Of a stretch of DNA of 64,000 nucleotides, positions 1-8,536 are shown piece by piece. The notes below the pieces were generated by a model, which was given only the letters and a program-made list of their open reading frames with translations, was not told where the DNA came from and ran no database searches. The DNA is from Arthrobacter sp. U41 (GTDB lineage: Bacteria > Actinomycetota > Actinomycetes > Actinomycetales > Micrococcaceae). The position numbers were made by a program, and so were the translations under genes. The first letter of the stretch is position 1; each line of letters begins with the position of its first letter. The stretch is from assembly GCF_001750145.1 (NCBI RefSeq), contig NZ_CP015732.1, forward strand, positions 310,001 to 374,000. The letters run 5' to 3'.

Positions 1-340
1 AGAAGCGCAGCTGGTCGGCGCCGGCGGCAACTTCCTCGGAGGCGATCAGGGAGCGGACCTGGCCGGTGTTGCGGTGCTGGGCCTCGACGAGCTCGTCGCT
101 GTTGGCCTCGACGGCGTCAGCGAGCTTGAGCAGCATCAGCTGGCGCTGCCCCGGCGTCGTCCGCTTCCAGCTCTTGAAGGCATCCTTCGCGGCGGTCATG
201 GCGGCGTCGACGTCGGCCCCGACAGAGACCGGCGACTTCGCCACGACCTCGCCGTTGGTGGGATTGACGATGTCGAGCAGCTTGGTTCCGGCCGGCGTGA
301 CAAACTCGCCGTTGATGAAGTTCTGCAAGGTTTGAACCAC
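1..340 (-). CDS. NAD(P)-dependent aldehyde dehydrogenase, N-terminal part (cut by window edge)
   Basis: The 113 visible residues match the N-terminus of the aldehyde dehydrogenase superfamily: FINGEF near the start, then D-I-V-N-P-T-N-G-E-V and a helix rich in A-x-K-A. They most resemble gamma-aminobutyraldehyde/betaine aldehyde dehydrogenases, which oxidise an amino-aldehyde to its acid. The catalytic Glu and Cys lie beyond the window. I chose the GTG at 340 because AGAGG sits 9 nt upstream; an in-frame TTG at 349 touches that site and is less likely. The gene is divergent from a PucR-type regulator, which suggests control by it in amine or GABA catabolism (inference). The substrate is not certain. 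Confidence 0.85.
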   Translation of the reverse strand, partial: MVQTLQNFINGEFVTPAGTKLLDIVNPTNGEVVAKSPVSVGADVDAAMTAAKDAFKSWKRTTPGQRQLMLLKLADAVEANSDELVEAQHRNTGQVRSLIASEEVAAGADQLRF

Positions 341-485
341 GGTGTGCAACCTCTTTCGCGCTGAAAAGGACCCAATGAGACTGCTCCGAGCCTATGCCAG
401 GCGGTCAACTCCGGGGAATAGTCACCTGCACACCGTTGCCGCCATTTTTTAGTGCGCTTGACCAGCCCCCGGTTATCCTGAATCC

Positions 486-1928
486 ATGGCCATTTCACTT
501 GCTGCCCTGCTGGCGGTGCCGTCCCTCAAACTGGCCAAGGCCGGCCTCGCCGAAACCACCTGGCACCAGGACATCGTCTGGGTGGCCGTCACCGAACAGG
601 AGGACCCGCAGCGGTTCCTCAACGGCGGCGAACTGATCCTCACCACCGGGATGCGGCTCAAGAGCGCCCCGGAACAGCGCCGCTTCGTCCGCCAGGTCCA
701 GCGCGCCGGGGCGGTGGGGATCGGGTTCGGCATCGGCCTGACGCACGACGCCGTGCCGCCGGCCCTGATTGCCGAGGCCAACCGCTGGGGGCTGCCGGTG
801 GTTGAGGTGCCGTACGAGACGCCGTTCATCGCGATCGGCAAGCTGGTTGCTGACGCCCAGTCCGCGGACCACTTCACCAAACTGGAGCGGCTTATCGCCG
901 GGCACCAGATCCTGGCCCGCGCCCTGCTTACCGGCGGCGGCCTCGCCGAACTACTCAAGCACCTCGGTTCCATGCTGCGGACCGACATTGTGCTGACTCA
1001 GTTCACCGCCCAGCTCTACAACAGCGTCCCCGGCAATCCCGCGCCCAGCGCCGAGGCGTGGGCATCCTTCCCGATTCCCACCGGCCGCCGCGACGCGTGC
1101 ACGCTCTGGATCCGGCAGCCCTTCGAGGACTCCGGGATCGTGGGCTACGCCCAGAACCTGATCAGCGTCGAGCTCAACAACATGGTCAAACAGCGCCAGT
1201 CCCAGCGCGCCCTGGCCGGGCAGGTCCTTGAGGACGTGATCCACGGGACCCTGGAGCCCAGCGAAGCCACCCGGCGGCTCGCCGGGATCGGCGTCAACAG
1301 CACCCGCAGGAACGTGGTCCTGCTGGCCGAGTCCGCCGCGCACGCCAAGCAGCTCGGGACGTCTTCCCTGCCGCAGCCGCTGGAAAAGTCGGTGAGCGCC
1401 GTCGTCGGCAAGGATCTGGTGGCGGTGATCCCCGACGACGGCAGCGGAGCCGGCGCGCTGGCCCGGAGCCTCAGTGACCACCTTGCCGAGGCCGGGATCC
1501 ACGCCACGATCGGGATCGGCGGGGCGTACACGAAACCCAACGGCCTGCGCTGGAGCTACTTCGAGGCCCGCGACGCGGCAAGCCACGGCCTGCCCGTGAA
1601 CGAACCCGAGCGGCTGAGCCTGACCTCGCTGCTCCTGGCGAGCGAGGATGTGCCGCTGGCCGACATGGCCAGCGAGGCACTCAATCCGCTGCGGACCTTC
1701 GATGCCGCCCACGGCGCCGAGCTGATGACCACGCTGGAGAGTTATCTGAACAACAACGGCTCGGTGGCTGCCGTGGCCGAGGCGCTCACGCTGCACCGGA
1801 ACACGGTCCGCTACCGGCTCGCCCAGATCACCGAACTCACCGGCTACGACCCGGCCCAGACCTCGGACCGGGTCCAGCTGTGGCTCGCCCTCGCCGTCCA
1901 GCGGCTGGGTGCGCGGCACCCGCGCTGA
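486..1928 (+). CDS. PucR-family transcriptional regulator
   Basis: 480 aa. The N-terminal ~125 residues form a PucR-type ligand domain (G-G-E-L-I-L-T-T-G motif). The C-terminal ~60 residues carry the PucR helix-turn-helix (LHRNTVRYRL then a tail around LWLAL). Members usually activate catabolic genes for purines, GABA or amines in response to the substrate. It is divergent from the aldehyde dehydrogenase at 340, the usual layout for a local regulator. No Shine-Dalgarno site is visible; a TATCCT hexamer ends 6 nt before the ATG, so the mRNA is probably leaderless. A family-1 palindrome follows the stop codon. Family call is firm; effector is unknown. Confidence 0.9.
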   Translation: MAISLAALLAVPSLKLAKAGLAETTWHQDIVWVAVTEQEDPQRFLNGGELILTTGMRLKSAPEQRRFVRQVQRAGAVGIGFGIGLTHDAVPPALIAEANRWGLPVVEVPYETPFIAIGKLVADAQSADHFTKLERLIAGHQILARALLTGGGLAELLKHLGSMLRTDIVLTQFTAQLYNSVPGNPAPSAEAWASFPIPTGRRDACTLWIRQPFEDSGIVGYAQNLISVELNNMVKQRQSQRALAGQVLEDVIHGTLEPSEATRRLAGIGVNSTRRNVVLLAESAAHAKQLGTSSLPQPLEKSVSAVVGKDLVAVIPDDGSGAGALARSLSDHLAEAGIHATIGIGGAYTKPNGLRWSYFEARDAASHGLPVNEPERLSLTSLLLASEDVPLADMASEALNPLRTFDAAHGAELMTTLESYLNNNGSVAAVAEALTLHRNTVRYRLAQITELTGYDPAQTSDRVQLWLALAVQRLGARHPR

Positions 1929-1975
1929 CCCTGGCCCCGGCACCGCCAAGAGCAACGCCAACAGCAACGCCAACA

Positions 1976-2040
1976 GCAACGCGGGGTCACATCGCGCCCA
2001 TCCCGGGCCTCGGCATGGGCGCGATGTGACCCCGCGTTGC
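1976..2040. repeat. Family-1 palindrome, copy a
   Basis: A 65-nt inverted repeat with perfect 26-nt arms starting GCAACGCGGGGTCACATCGC and a 13-nt loop. It follows pucR and is preceded by a 12-nt unit (AGCAACGCCAAC) repeated in tandem. The same outer arm recurs at 6866, 10773 and 41803. No U-run follows it, so it is not a classic intrinsic terminator, though it would form a very stable hairpin. Confidence 0.9.
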
Positions 2041-2146
2041 TTGTCTGGGCCCGCCGAAATAGGCACCGCGTCACCCGCCGTGTCATGTGCCGAGATTTTC
2101 GCCACTAAAGGCTTGTTCTCAAACATCAAACGTCTAACCTTTAGGA

Positions 2147-3373
2147 ATGGCTAGCAGCACGGCGGCGTCCGCCCTTCCCCAGACAGCACCTCCCGCCGTC
2201 GTGCGCGCACCGCGCGGCGTGATCATCGCGGGGGTCGTCGCGATCGTGCTGATCGGCCTCAACCTGCGCGCCGGCATCACCGGGGCCGCCGCGCTCCTGC
2301 ACGACCTGCAGGCGGTCCTGGGCTACGGCCCGCTGATGGCCGCCGTTATCCCCTCGATCCCTACCCTGTGCTTCGCCGTCGCCGGCGCCGCGACCTCGTG
2401 GCTCACCCGCCTGCTGGGCCTGGAGAAGGCCATCCTGTTCTCCCTCGTGCTGCTCGCGGCCGGGCTGCTGGTCCGCGGCATCCCGGCCACCGGCATGCTG
2501 CTGGCGGGCACCGTCGTCGGGATGTCCGGACTGGCGATCTGCAACGTGGCGATGCCATCTTTCATCAGGACCCACTTCGCGCACCGGACCTCTCTGATGA
2601 CCGCGCTCTACACCGTGACCATGACGACCGGCGCCACCGTGGTCGCGGTCATGATCGTCCCTGTGGCGCAGCAGCTCGGCTCGCCCTCCGCCGGGGTCGG
2701 GGCGATCGGTTTCCTGGCGCTGGTCGCCTGCCTCGGCTTCCTGCCGATTGCCCTGCACGCCCACCGGAATGCTCCCGCCGTCAAGGCCGGCCGGGTATCC
2801 CCCTGGCCGCTGCTGCGGACCCGGACCGGCCTCCTGATTACGCTCGGTTTCACGGTCCAGGCCCTGCTGGCCTACGCCGTGCTGAGCTGGTTCCCCTACA
2901 TGCTGATCACGCTGGGCGTCACGGCCGCCGAGAGCGGGCTGATGTTCGGCCTGATGCAGCTTGTCTCCGTCCCGGCTGGAATGGTGCTGGTCGCGATCGG
3001 TTCACGCCCGCGGATGCAGCGCACCGCCTTTTACCTGGCCACGGTCACGATGGCCGCGGGTGTCCTGACCATGCTCGTCTTGCCGGTCTCCTGGGCTCCA
3101 CTGACGGCGGTGCTGCTCGGTTTCGGGCTCGGCATCTTCCCGCTCGTGATGGTGATGATCAGCCGCAGCGGCCGCACCACCGCCGAAACCACCGCCCTGT
3201 CCACGGTCGCGCAGTCCGCGGGCTACCTGCTGGCGACGCTCGGCCCGTTCGGCATGGGACTGCTGCACAGCGCCACCGGGACCTGGACGCTGCCGCTGGT
3301 CCTGCTGCTCGCCGTGGCGCTGGGCCAGATCGCCGTCGGGCATCTGCTGACCGCCCGGAAGGCGCAGTCATGA
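2147..3373 (+). CDS. MFS transporter, CynX/NimT-like
   Basis: 408 aa with about 12 hydrophobic segments. The start of TM1 (G-L-N-L-R-A-G-I-T) is typical of the cyanate/nitroimidazole (CynX/NimT) branch of the major facilitator superfamily. It is an inner-membrane exporter or importer whose substrate cannot be read from sequence. A TTGTTC (2113-2118) and TAACCT (2135-2140) pair upstream suggests a promoter and a leaderless start. Its stop codon overlaps the start of the downstream GntR regulator by four bases (ATGA), so the two are co-transcribed and the regulator probably controls this transporter. Confidence 0.85.
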   Translation: MASSTAASALPQTAPPAVVRAPRGVIIAGVVAIVLIGLNLRAGITGAAALLHDLQAVLGYGPLMAAVIPSIPTLCFAVAGAATSWLTRLLGLEKAILFSLVLLAAGLLVRGIPATGMLLAGTVVGMSGLAICNVAMPSFIRTHFAHRTSLMTALYTVTMTTGATVVAVMIVPVAQQLGSPSAGVGAIGFLALVACLGFLPIALHAHRNAPAVKAGRVSPWPLLRTRTGLLITLGFTVQALLAYAVLSWFPYMLITLGVTAAESGLMFGLMQLVSVPAGMVLVAIGSRPRMQRTAFYLATVTMAAGVLTMLVLPVSWAPLTAVLLGFGLGIFPLVMVMISRSGRTTAETTALSTVAQSAGYLLATLGPFGMGLLHSATGTWTLPLVLLLAVALGQIAVGHLLTARKAQS

Positions 3374-4050
3374 AACTCACGGCATCGCACCGCCCGCCGC
3401 TGGTGGAGGAAATCACCGCCAAGCTCCGTGAACTGATCCACTCCGGCGAATGGCCGCTGCAGCAGCGGATCCCGGCCGAACCTGAACTCATGGCCGTCCT
3501 TGGCGTCTCGCGGGGCACCCTGCGCGAGGCGGTCAAGGCCCTGGCCCACAGCGGCATGCTGGAAGTCCGCCGCGGGGACGGCACCTACGTCCGCGCCACC
3601 AGCGAGATTTCCGGCGCCGCCCAGCGCATGTACCTGGACCACACGCAGGGTCACATCCTGGAGGTCCGGGTCGGGCTGGACACCCAGGCGGCCCGGCTCG
3701 CCGCACGCCATGCCACCGCCGACGACGTCGACGCGATGCGCGCGCTGCTGACGGCGCGCCGTGACGCCTGGCACGCCGCGGACTACGCCGGCTGGGCCCG
3801 GGCGGACTGGGAATTCCATGTCCTCGTGGCGCAGGCCTCGGCCAACCCGCTGCTCCACGAGCTGTACGTCAGCTTCAGCGGTGTCTTCCACGCCGACCTG
3901 CTCCGCCAGCAGCGCCGCGGCGGCATCAACGGCCTCCCGCACGAAGGCCACGACGAACTCGTGGACGCCATCGCCGCACACGACGAAACCGCCGCCGTCG
4001 AGAGCGTGCACCGGAACCTGAACTCCTGCGCGGAGTGGATCCAGCAGTAG
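3370..4050 (+). CDS. GntR family (FadR-type) transcriptional regulator
   Basis: 226 aa. The N-terminal winged helix (RIPAEPELMAVLGVSRGTLR, about residues 30-50) is typical of GntR. The all-helical C-terminal half with D, H and H residues (EFH, GHDEL, VHRNL) fits the FCD ligand domain of the FadR subfamily. It is translationally coupled to the MFS gene by an ATGA overlap. The likely role is ligand-responsive repression of its own operon (inference). A strong terminator follows at once. Confidence 0.9.
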   Translation: MKLTASHRPPLVEEITAKLRELIHSGEWPLQQRIPAEPELMAVLGVSRGTLREAVKALAHSGMLEVRRGDGTYVRATSEISGAAQRMYLDHTQGHILEVRVGLDTQAARLAARHATADDVDAMRALLTARRDAWHAADYAGWARADWEFHVLVAQASANPLLHELYVSFSGVFHADLLRQQRRGGINGLPHEGHDELVDAIAAHDETAAVESVHRNLNSCAEWIQQ

Positions 4051-4062
4051 GGCCCGCTCATC

Positions 4063-4109
4063 ACAAAGACCTCCGCGCCGGAATTCCCTTCCGGCGCGGA
4101 GGCCTTTGT
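4063..4109 (+). terminator. Rho-independent-type terminator of the MFS-GntR operon
   Basis: Near-perfect hairpin: 5' arm ACAAAG-A-CCTCCGCGCCGG, 9-nt loop, complementary 3' arm ending in CTTTGT. It starts 13 nt after the GntR stop and lies between two converging genes, so it may work in both directions. Confidence 0.85.
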
Positions 4110-4154
4110 CATGCGGCTGACGGCCCCCGCTCGGCCAGCGCGAAGCCCGTCGGG

Positions 4155-4691
4155 CTAGCGTGCCAGGCCCGCGAAAACGTTCTTGGGTCGCTGCATTTCG
4201 CCGTGCTTGGCGCCGAGGACAATCACCGTGCCGGCGAAGGCCGGGATTGCCCACTGCAGGATCTTCAGCTGCTGCTGTGCGGAGCGGAGCTCCTCGGACG
4301 CGCCCGGTTTGGGCTCGGTGGCGCCGGCGGCACCCTCGCCGGCCAGCTTGTCCACCTTGGCACCCTCAAGTCCGGCGTACAGGCTCACGGCGGCACCGGC
4401 CAGGGTGACGATGGACTTGATGACGCTGAGCCGGGTGACGCCGTCCTGCTTGGCCATCCGGCCCTTGTTCTCCCACATGACGGCCAGGCCGGAGAGGAAA
4501 TGCGCGCCGAAGGCCGCCGTCTGGAACGGGGCCCACTTCTTCCAGCCCAGGCTCGACAGCCGGGTGCGTTCGGCCGGATCCTTGGCTTCCGCCGTCGCGC
4601 CGTTCAGCCCGATGGCGCCCATCAGGGAGCCTCCGAACCAGGCGCCCGCCGTCAGGTCGTGGATGGATCGGGCAACAAGATTACCTGCCAT
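4155..4691 (-). CDS. Four-helix membrane protein of unknown function
   Basis: 178 aa with four hydrophobic stretches near residues 10-30, 58-76, 90-108 and 150-168, and a charged A/E/K-rich loop between the third and fourth. I recognise no catalytic motif. AGGAAG lies 6 nt before the ATG at 4691; a longer start at 4748 adds a tail with no ribosome site. It is convergent with the GntR gene and divergent from the DUF1206 gene. Function unknown; a small conserved actinobacterial membrane protein is my best reading. Confidence 0.65.
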   Translation of the reverse strand: MAGNLVARSIHDLTAGAWFGGSLMGAIGLNGATAEAKDPAERTRLSSLGWKKWAPFQTAAFGAHFLSGLAVMWENKGRMAKQDGVTRLSVIKSIVTLAGAAVSLYAGLEGAKVDKLAGEGAAGATEPKPGASEELRSAQQQLKILQWAIPAFAGTVIVLGAKHGEMQRPKNVFAGLAR

Positions 4692-4823
4692 GGTGAGCTT
4701 CCTATCGTCGGTGTGAATCAGGAACTGCCGCCACCCGCGAAGGGCCACGACTGGGCTATGGTAAGCACACTTATGAAAAAGTTGATAGTTCAGGGGGCAG
4801 CTCCCCTGCGTAGACTCGGCGGC

Positions 4824-5702
4824 ATGGAATCATCGGGGGCTCACGACCGGCCCCCCGCTCCGCGGGAAACCGGCGGAGAGGCCCTCGGCCGGGCCGCGGG
4901 CGAGGCAGCCGACGCGGCGGAGTCGGCGTCGAACAGCGCCGCGCTCGACGCCGTCGCCCGGACCGGCTTTGCCGTGATGGCGCTGCTGCACATCGTGATC
5001 GGCGCGATCGCGGTGGCCCTGGTCCTGGGCGCCCCGGGCCAGGCCGAGCCCACCGGCGCGATCGAACAGCTCGCGGCCAACCCGTGGGGCCCGGCGGTCA
5101 TGTGGGCGGGCTTCATCGCGTGCGCCGGGCTCTCGCTGTGGCAGTTGAGCGAGGCCACGCTGCGGGCCAGGCACCTCCCGCGCCGGCAGCGACTCGGCAA
5201 ACTCGTCTCGTCCGGCTTCCTCGCCGTCGCCTACGGCAGCGTGGGGCTGAGCTTCGCCGGCTTCGCCCTCGGCAACCGAGGCGACTCCGGGGACTCGACA
5301 CGGGACTTCAGCACCGCCGTCGTGCGCGGACCGTTCGGGGTGCCGGCGCTCATCGGACTGGGCCTGACGATCATCGGGATCGGCGTGTATTTCATCGTCA
5401 AGGGCGCGGGGAAGAAGTTCAAGGAGGAGCTGCGCCATTTCGAGGGCACCCGCCGGGGCCGGCTGATCAGCGGCCTCGGCGTCGCCGGCCACGTCGCCAA
5501 GGGTGTGGCGCTGATCCTGACGGGACTGCTGTTTGTCATCGCGGCGGCCACCAACGACCCCGGCTCGTCCACCGGGCTGGACGGCAGCCTCAAGGCCCTC
5601 CGGGACCATCCGTTCGGTCCGGCTCTGCTCCTGGCGATCGGCGCGGGCTTCATCGCCTACGGGGCGTTTGCGCTGGTCCGGGCACGCTTCGGGCGGATGT
5701 AA
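4824..5702 (+). CDS. DUF1206 family membrane protein
   Basis: 292 aa. After a charged, A/E-rich N-terminus of about 40 residues there are six hydrophobic segments in three similar pairs; the middle and last pairs are followed by charged loops (KKFKEELRHFEGTRRGRL). This three-fold repeat is the DUF1206 pattern. No role is established for the family. TAGACT ends 7 nt before the ATG, indicating a leaderless start; an in-frame ATG at 4773 has neither a ribosome site nor a -10 box placed for it. Confidence 0.8.
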   Translation: MESSGAHDRPPAPRETGGEALGRAAGEAADAAESASNSAALDAVARTGFAVMALLHIVIGAIAVALVLGAPGQAEPTGAIEQLAANPWGPAVMWAGFIACAGLSLWQLSEATLRARHLPRRQRLGKLVSSGFLAVAYGSVGLSFAGFALGNRGDSGDSTRDFSTAVVRGPFGVPALIGLGLTIIGIGVYFIVKGAGKKFKEELRHFEGTRRGRLISGLGVAGHVAKGVALILTGLLFVIAAATNDPGSSTGLDGSLKALRDHPFGPALLLAIGAGFIAYGAFALVRARFGRM

Positions 5703-5772
5703 GTCCGTCCGCGAGCCTTCCGCTCCCGCCGGAACTCCCGCCGCGGCCGGCAACTGCTGCGCGGACTAACGC

Positions 5773-6786
5773 CTACCCCGCAGCTTTCCGCTCCGCCGCC
5801 TTCAGCGGGACCACGTCGCCCTCGCGGTAGAGCAGGGCACGGACCTCGGATTCGGCCGAGTCCAGCCGCTTCGGGTCGATGATCTCCCCCGCGGCGAAGT
5901 GGTCCAGCAGCCGCGGGTCCACGTAGCTTTTCCGGGCGATCGACGGCGTGTTGCCCAGCACCGCGGACGCGTCCACCATGGCGCGGCTTACCGCGCGTTT
6001 GCGGGCCGAGACCTTGGGCTGCGGGCCGCTCTGCGCCAGGCTGGCGGCTGCGGCGACTGTCCCGCGCAGGGTGCGGAAGTCCTTGGCGGTGAAGTCCTGG
6101 CCGGTGCGCTCCTTGACGTACTGGTTGATGTCCTGGCTGGACACCGGGTGCCAGCCCCGGCCCTCCTTGTACGCCAGCAGGCGGGCGTTGCCGCCGCGGC
6201 GCTTGAGCTGGCGCACGACGGCGGCGAGGTCGGCGTCGTCGATCCGTGATTCCCAGGTCTTGCCGCTCTTGGCGGGGAAACTGAGCCTGACCTCGTCCTT
6301 GCGGACCGCCACGTGGGCGCAGAGCAGGGTGGCGAGGCCGTGGCTGCCGTTTTCGTTTGTGTAGCGCTCGGAGCCGACCCGCAGCGAGCCGCTGTCCAGC
6401 ATCCTGAAGGCGGCGGCCAGCACCCGCTCCCGGGCGAGTCCCTCGGAGCGCAGGTCCAGGGTGACGCGCCGGCGCGCGGCCGGCAGGGTTTCCGCGAGCT
6501 GGAGCGACCGGTCGAACTTCAGCCGGTCCTTCCGCTCCCGCCAGCCCGGGTGGTAGATGTACTGGCGCCGTCCGACGGCGTCGAGCCCGGTGGCCTGGAT
6601 GTGCCCGTTGTCGTACGGTGCGATCCAGACGTCCGTCCACGCGGGCGGGATGCCGATTCCCTCCAACCGCTCGCGCACCGGCCCGGGCGGGACAGTGGAG
6701 CCGTCCAGGTCCTTGTAGCTGAAGCCGGTGCCCGCCGCGACCCGGCGGTAGCCGCGGCCGGACGCGTTGCTGCGCCGGAGCCTCAC
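5773..6786 (-). CDS. DNA topoisomerase IB
   Basis: 337 aa, the normal length for the bacterial/poxvirus type IB enzyme that relaxes supercoils through a 3'-phosphotyrosyl intermediate. The N-terminal domain contains W-I-A-P-Y-D-N-G-H-I-Q-A-T-G and Y-H-P-x-W; the catalytic domain contains KDFRT and ends with the active-site motif SIARKSYVDP (Tyr nucleophile). The GTG at 6786 is the first in-frame start after a stop and lacks a clear ribosome site, so a slightly later start is possible. Stand-alone gene. Confidence 0.9.
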   Translation of the reverse strand: MRLRRSNASGRGYRRVAAGTGFSYKDLDGSTVPPGPVRERLEGIGIPPAWTDVWIAPYDNGHIQATGLDAVGRRQYIYHPGWRERKDRLKFDRSLQLAETLPAARRRVTLDLRSEGLARERVLAAAFRMLDSGSLRVGSERYTNENGSHGLATLLCAHVAVRKDEVRLSFPAKSGKTWESRIDDADLAAVVRQLKRRGGNARLLAYKEGRGWHPVSSQDINQYVKERTGQDFTAKDFRTLRGTVAAAASLAQSGPQPKVSARKRAVSRAMVDASAVLGNTPSIARKSYVDPRLLDHFAAGEIIDPKRLDSAESEVRALLYREGDVVPLKAAERKAAG

Positions 6787-6865
6787 CGGCGGGTCTCTGG
6801 CGTGTGCTGCGCATCCATGAAGGTAAGCCTACTGACTACAGCCCCGTTTTTCGCCCCCACCCAAA

Positions 6866-6928
6866 CAACGCGGGGTCACTTCCGGCCCATGATCCCGTTC
6901 GGGATGGGCGCGGTGTGACCCCGCGTTG
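6866..6928. repeat. Family-1 palindrome, copy b
   Basis: 63-nt inverted repeat. Outer 14-nt arms CAACGCGGGGTCAC match copy a; an inner GCCCAT/ATGGGC stem is kept while the bases between differ on each side. It lies between the fprA stop and the topoisomerase start. Confidence 0.88.
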
Positions 6929-6974
6929 CAGTTCTTAGGGCTTGCACCCCCGTTGCCGCGGGTGCTGGGTGCGC

Positions 6975-8447
6975 TTAGACCTCCGCGGCCACTCCGTCGC
7001 GGGAGATCTGGACCATGGCCTCGCGGGGAACGACTTTGATGCGCTCGCGCTGGATGCCGCCGGCACCGGCGTCGGCGCTTGCCTTCTCGCCGAGGGAGCG
7101 CTCGTGCGCGTCCAGGGCCAGCCAGCCCTCCCAGCTGGTGTACTGCACGCCGCGGTTTTCCAGCAGCTCGACGACTGCGTCCGGGGCGGGCGCCGCTGCC
7201 AGCGGCAGGTTCTCGCGGTCCTCGAGCAGGTAGGTCACGGTTTCCAGGGCGTCGCCCTTGGTGTGGCCGATCAGGCCGACCGGGCCGCGCTTGATCCAGC
7301 CGGTGGCGTAGATGCCGGGCACGTGGGTGCCGGAGGCGTCCAGGACGCGGCCGCCGTCGTTCGGCACAATGCCCTTGCTGTGGTCGAACTCGACCTCGGG
7401 CAGCGAGGACCCGAAGTAGCCGATCGCGCGGTACACGGCCTGGACCGGGTAGTCGACGAACTCGCCGGTGCCGCGGGCGTTACCCGTGCCGTCCAGCTCC
7501 GTGCGCTCGAACTTGATCCCGGCGACGCGGCCGGGAGCACCGGCTTCGCCGGTATTGTCCCCGTAGACCTCGACCGGGCTGTGCAGGAAATGCAGGTGCA
7601 GGCGGCGGGAGGCCGTGAGCTCGGAGAGGTCCTCGGGCTGCTCGGCGATCCAGTTGGTGAGGGTGCCGACCATGGTTTTGGTCTGGTTGTTGCTCTTGAT
7701 CTGGCGGTCCGATTCGGCGTCGAACTCGAAGTCCTCGGCGTAGAGGATGATGTCGACGTCCCTGGAGTGGGAGAGCTCGCGCAGCTCCAGCGGGGTGAAC
7801 TTGACCTGGGCGGGGCCGCGGCGGCCGAAGACGTGGACGTCGGTGACCGGGGAGTCCTTGAGGCCGGCGTAGACGTTGTCCGGGATTTCGGAGACGAGGA
7901 GGTCATCGGCGTGCTTGGAGAGCATCCGGGCGACGTCCAGGGCCACGTTGCCGTTGCCGATCACGGCGATTTCCTTGGCGTCCAGGGGCCATTCGCGGGA
8001 CACGTCCGGGTGGCCGTCGTACCAAGAGACGAAGTCCGCGCCGCCGTAGGAACCCTCAAGCTCGATGCCGGGGATGTTCAGGTCCGCGTCCTTGATGGCA
8101 CCGGTGGCGAAGATGACGGCGTCGTAGTGGGTGCGGAGGTCCTCGAGGGAGAGGTCGGTGCCGTAGTCGACGTTGCCGAAGAAGCGGATGTCGCCGCGGT
8201 CCAGGACCTTGTGCAGGGCGTTGACGATGCCCTTGATGCGCGGGTGGTCCGGGGCGACGCCGTAGCGGATCAGGCCGTAGGGCGCGGGGTAGCGGTCGAA
8301 GAGGTCGATGCTCACCGTGAGCTCGCCGCTCTTGACGGCCTCGCTCTTGGTCAGGAGGTCCGCGGCGTACACACCCGCGGGTCCGGAGCCGACGACGGCG
8401 ATGCGCAGCGGGCGGGCAGCAGTTCCTACAGGGGTGTTCGTTGACAC
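6975..8447 (-). CDS. fprA: Ferredoxin/flavodoxin-NADP+ reductase, FprA type
   Basis: 490 aa, matching the adrenodoxin-reductase-like FprA of mycobacteria. FAD site VVGSGPAGVYAA near residue 19; PYGLIRYGVAPDHP, diagnostic of the family; NADP site VIGNGNVALDVAR near residue 165; and ATGWIKRGPVGLIGHTKGDA near the FAD end. It passes electrons from NADPH to ferredoxin, which in this context would feed the sulfite reductase NirA. The GTG at 8447 follows AAGGA by about 9 nt. It lies downstream of cysG on the same strand, separated by a strong hairpin (8477-8526) and no obvious promoter. Confidence 0.93.
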   Translation of the reverse strand: MSTNTPVGTAARPLRIAVVGSGPAGVYAADLLTKSEAVKSGELTVSIDLFDRYPAPYGLIRYGVAPDHPRIKGIVNALHKVLDRGDIRFFGNVDYGTDLSLEDLRTHYDAVIFATGAIKDADLNIPGIELEGSYGGADFVSWYDGHPDVSREWPLDAKEIAVIGNGNVALDVARMLSKHADDLLVSEIPDNVYAGLKDSPVTDVHVFGRRGPAQVKFTPLELRELSHSRDVDIILYAEDFEFDAESDRQIKSNNQTKTMVGTLTNWIAEQPEDLSELTASRRLHLHFLHSPVEVYGDNTGEAGAPGRVAGIKFERTELDGTGNARGTGEFVDYPVQAVYRAIGYFGSSLPEVEFDHSKGIVPNDGGRVLDASGTHVPGIYATGWIKRGPVGLIGHTKGDALETVTYLLEDRENLPLAAAPAPDAVVELLENRGVQYTSWEGWLALDAHERSLGEKASADAGAGGIQRERIKVVPREAMVQISRDGVAAEV

Positions 8448-8476
8448 GGCTGTGTTCCTTTGTTCTTCTGCATCCG

Positions 8477-8526
8477 TTGCTCCGTAACCGCCCTTTTGAG
8501 GCTTGATAACGGCGGTTATGGAGCAA
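8477..8526 (-). promoter_or_regulatory. Intercistronic hairpin between cysG and fprA
   Basis: 50-nt inverted repeat: arms TTGCTCC-N-TAACCGCC and its complement, one mismatch, 18-nt loop. It begins about 10 nt after the cysG stop. No U-run follows in the sense direction, so it could be an mRNA stabiliser, a partial terminator or an attenuator that sets the fprA level. Confidence 0.75.
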
Positions 8527-8536
8527 TCGAGGGGTG

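Noticed and set aside
951..2129. Long minus-strand frame opposite pucR
   Set aside because: Opposite a clear PucR gene and running through the family-1 palindrome; product is compositional.
2368..4050. 560-codon frame joining the MFS region to the GntR gene
   Set aside because: The first part is out of frame with the MFS protein and R/P/A-rich; only the last 226 codons, from ATG 3370, are GntR.
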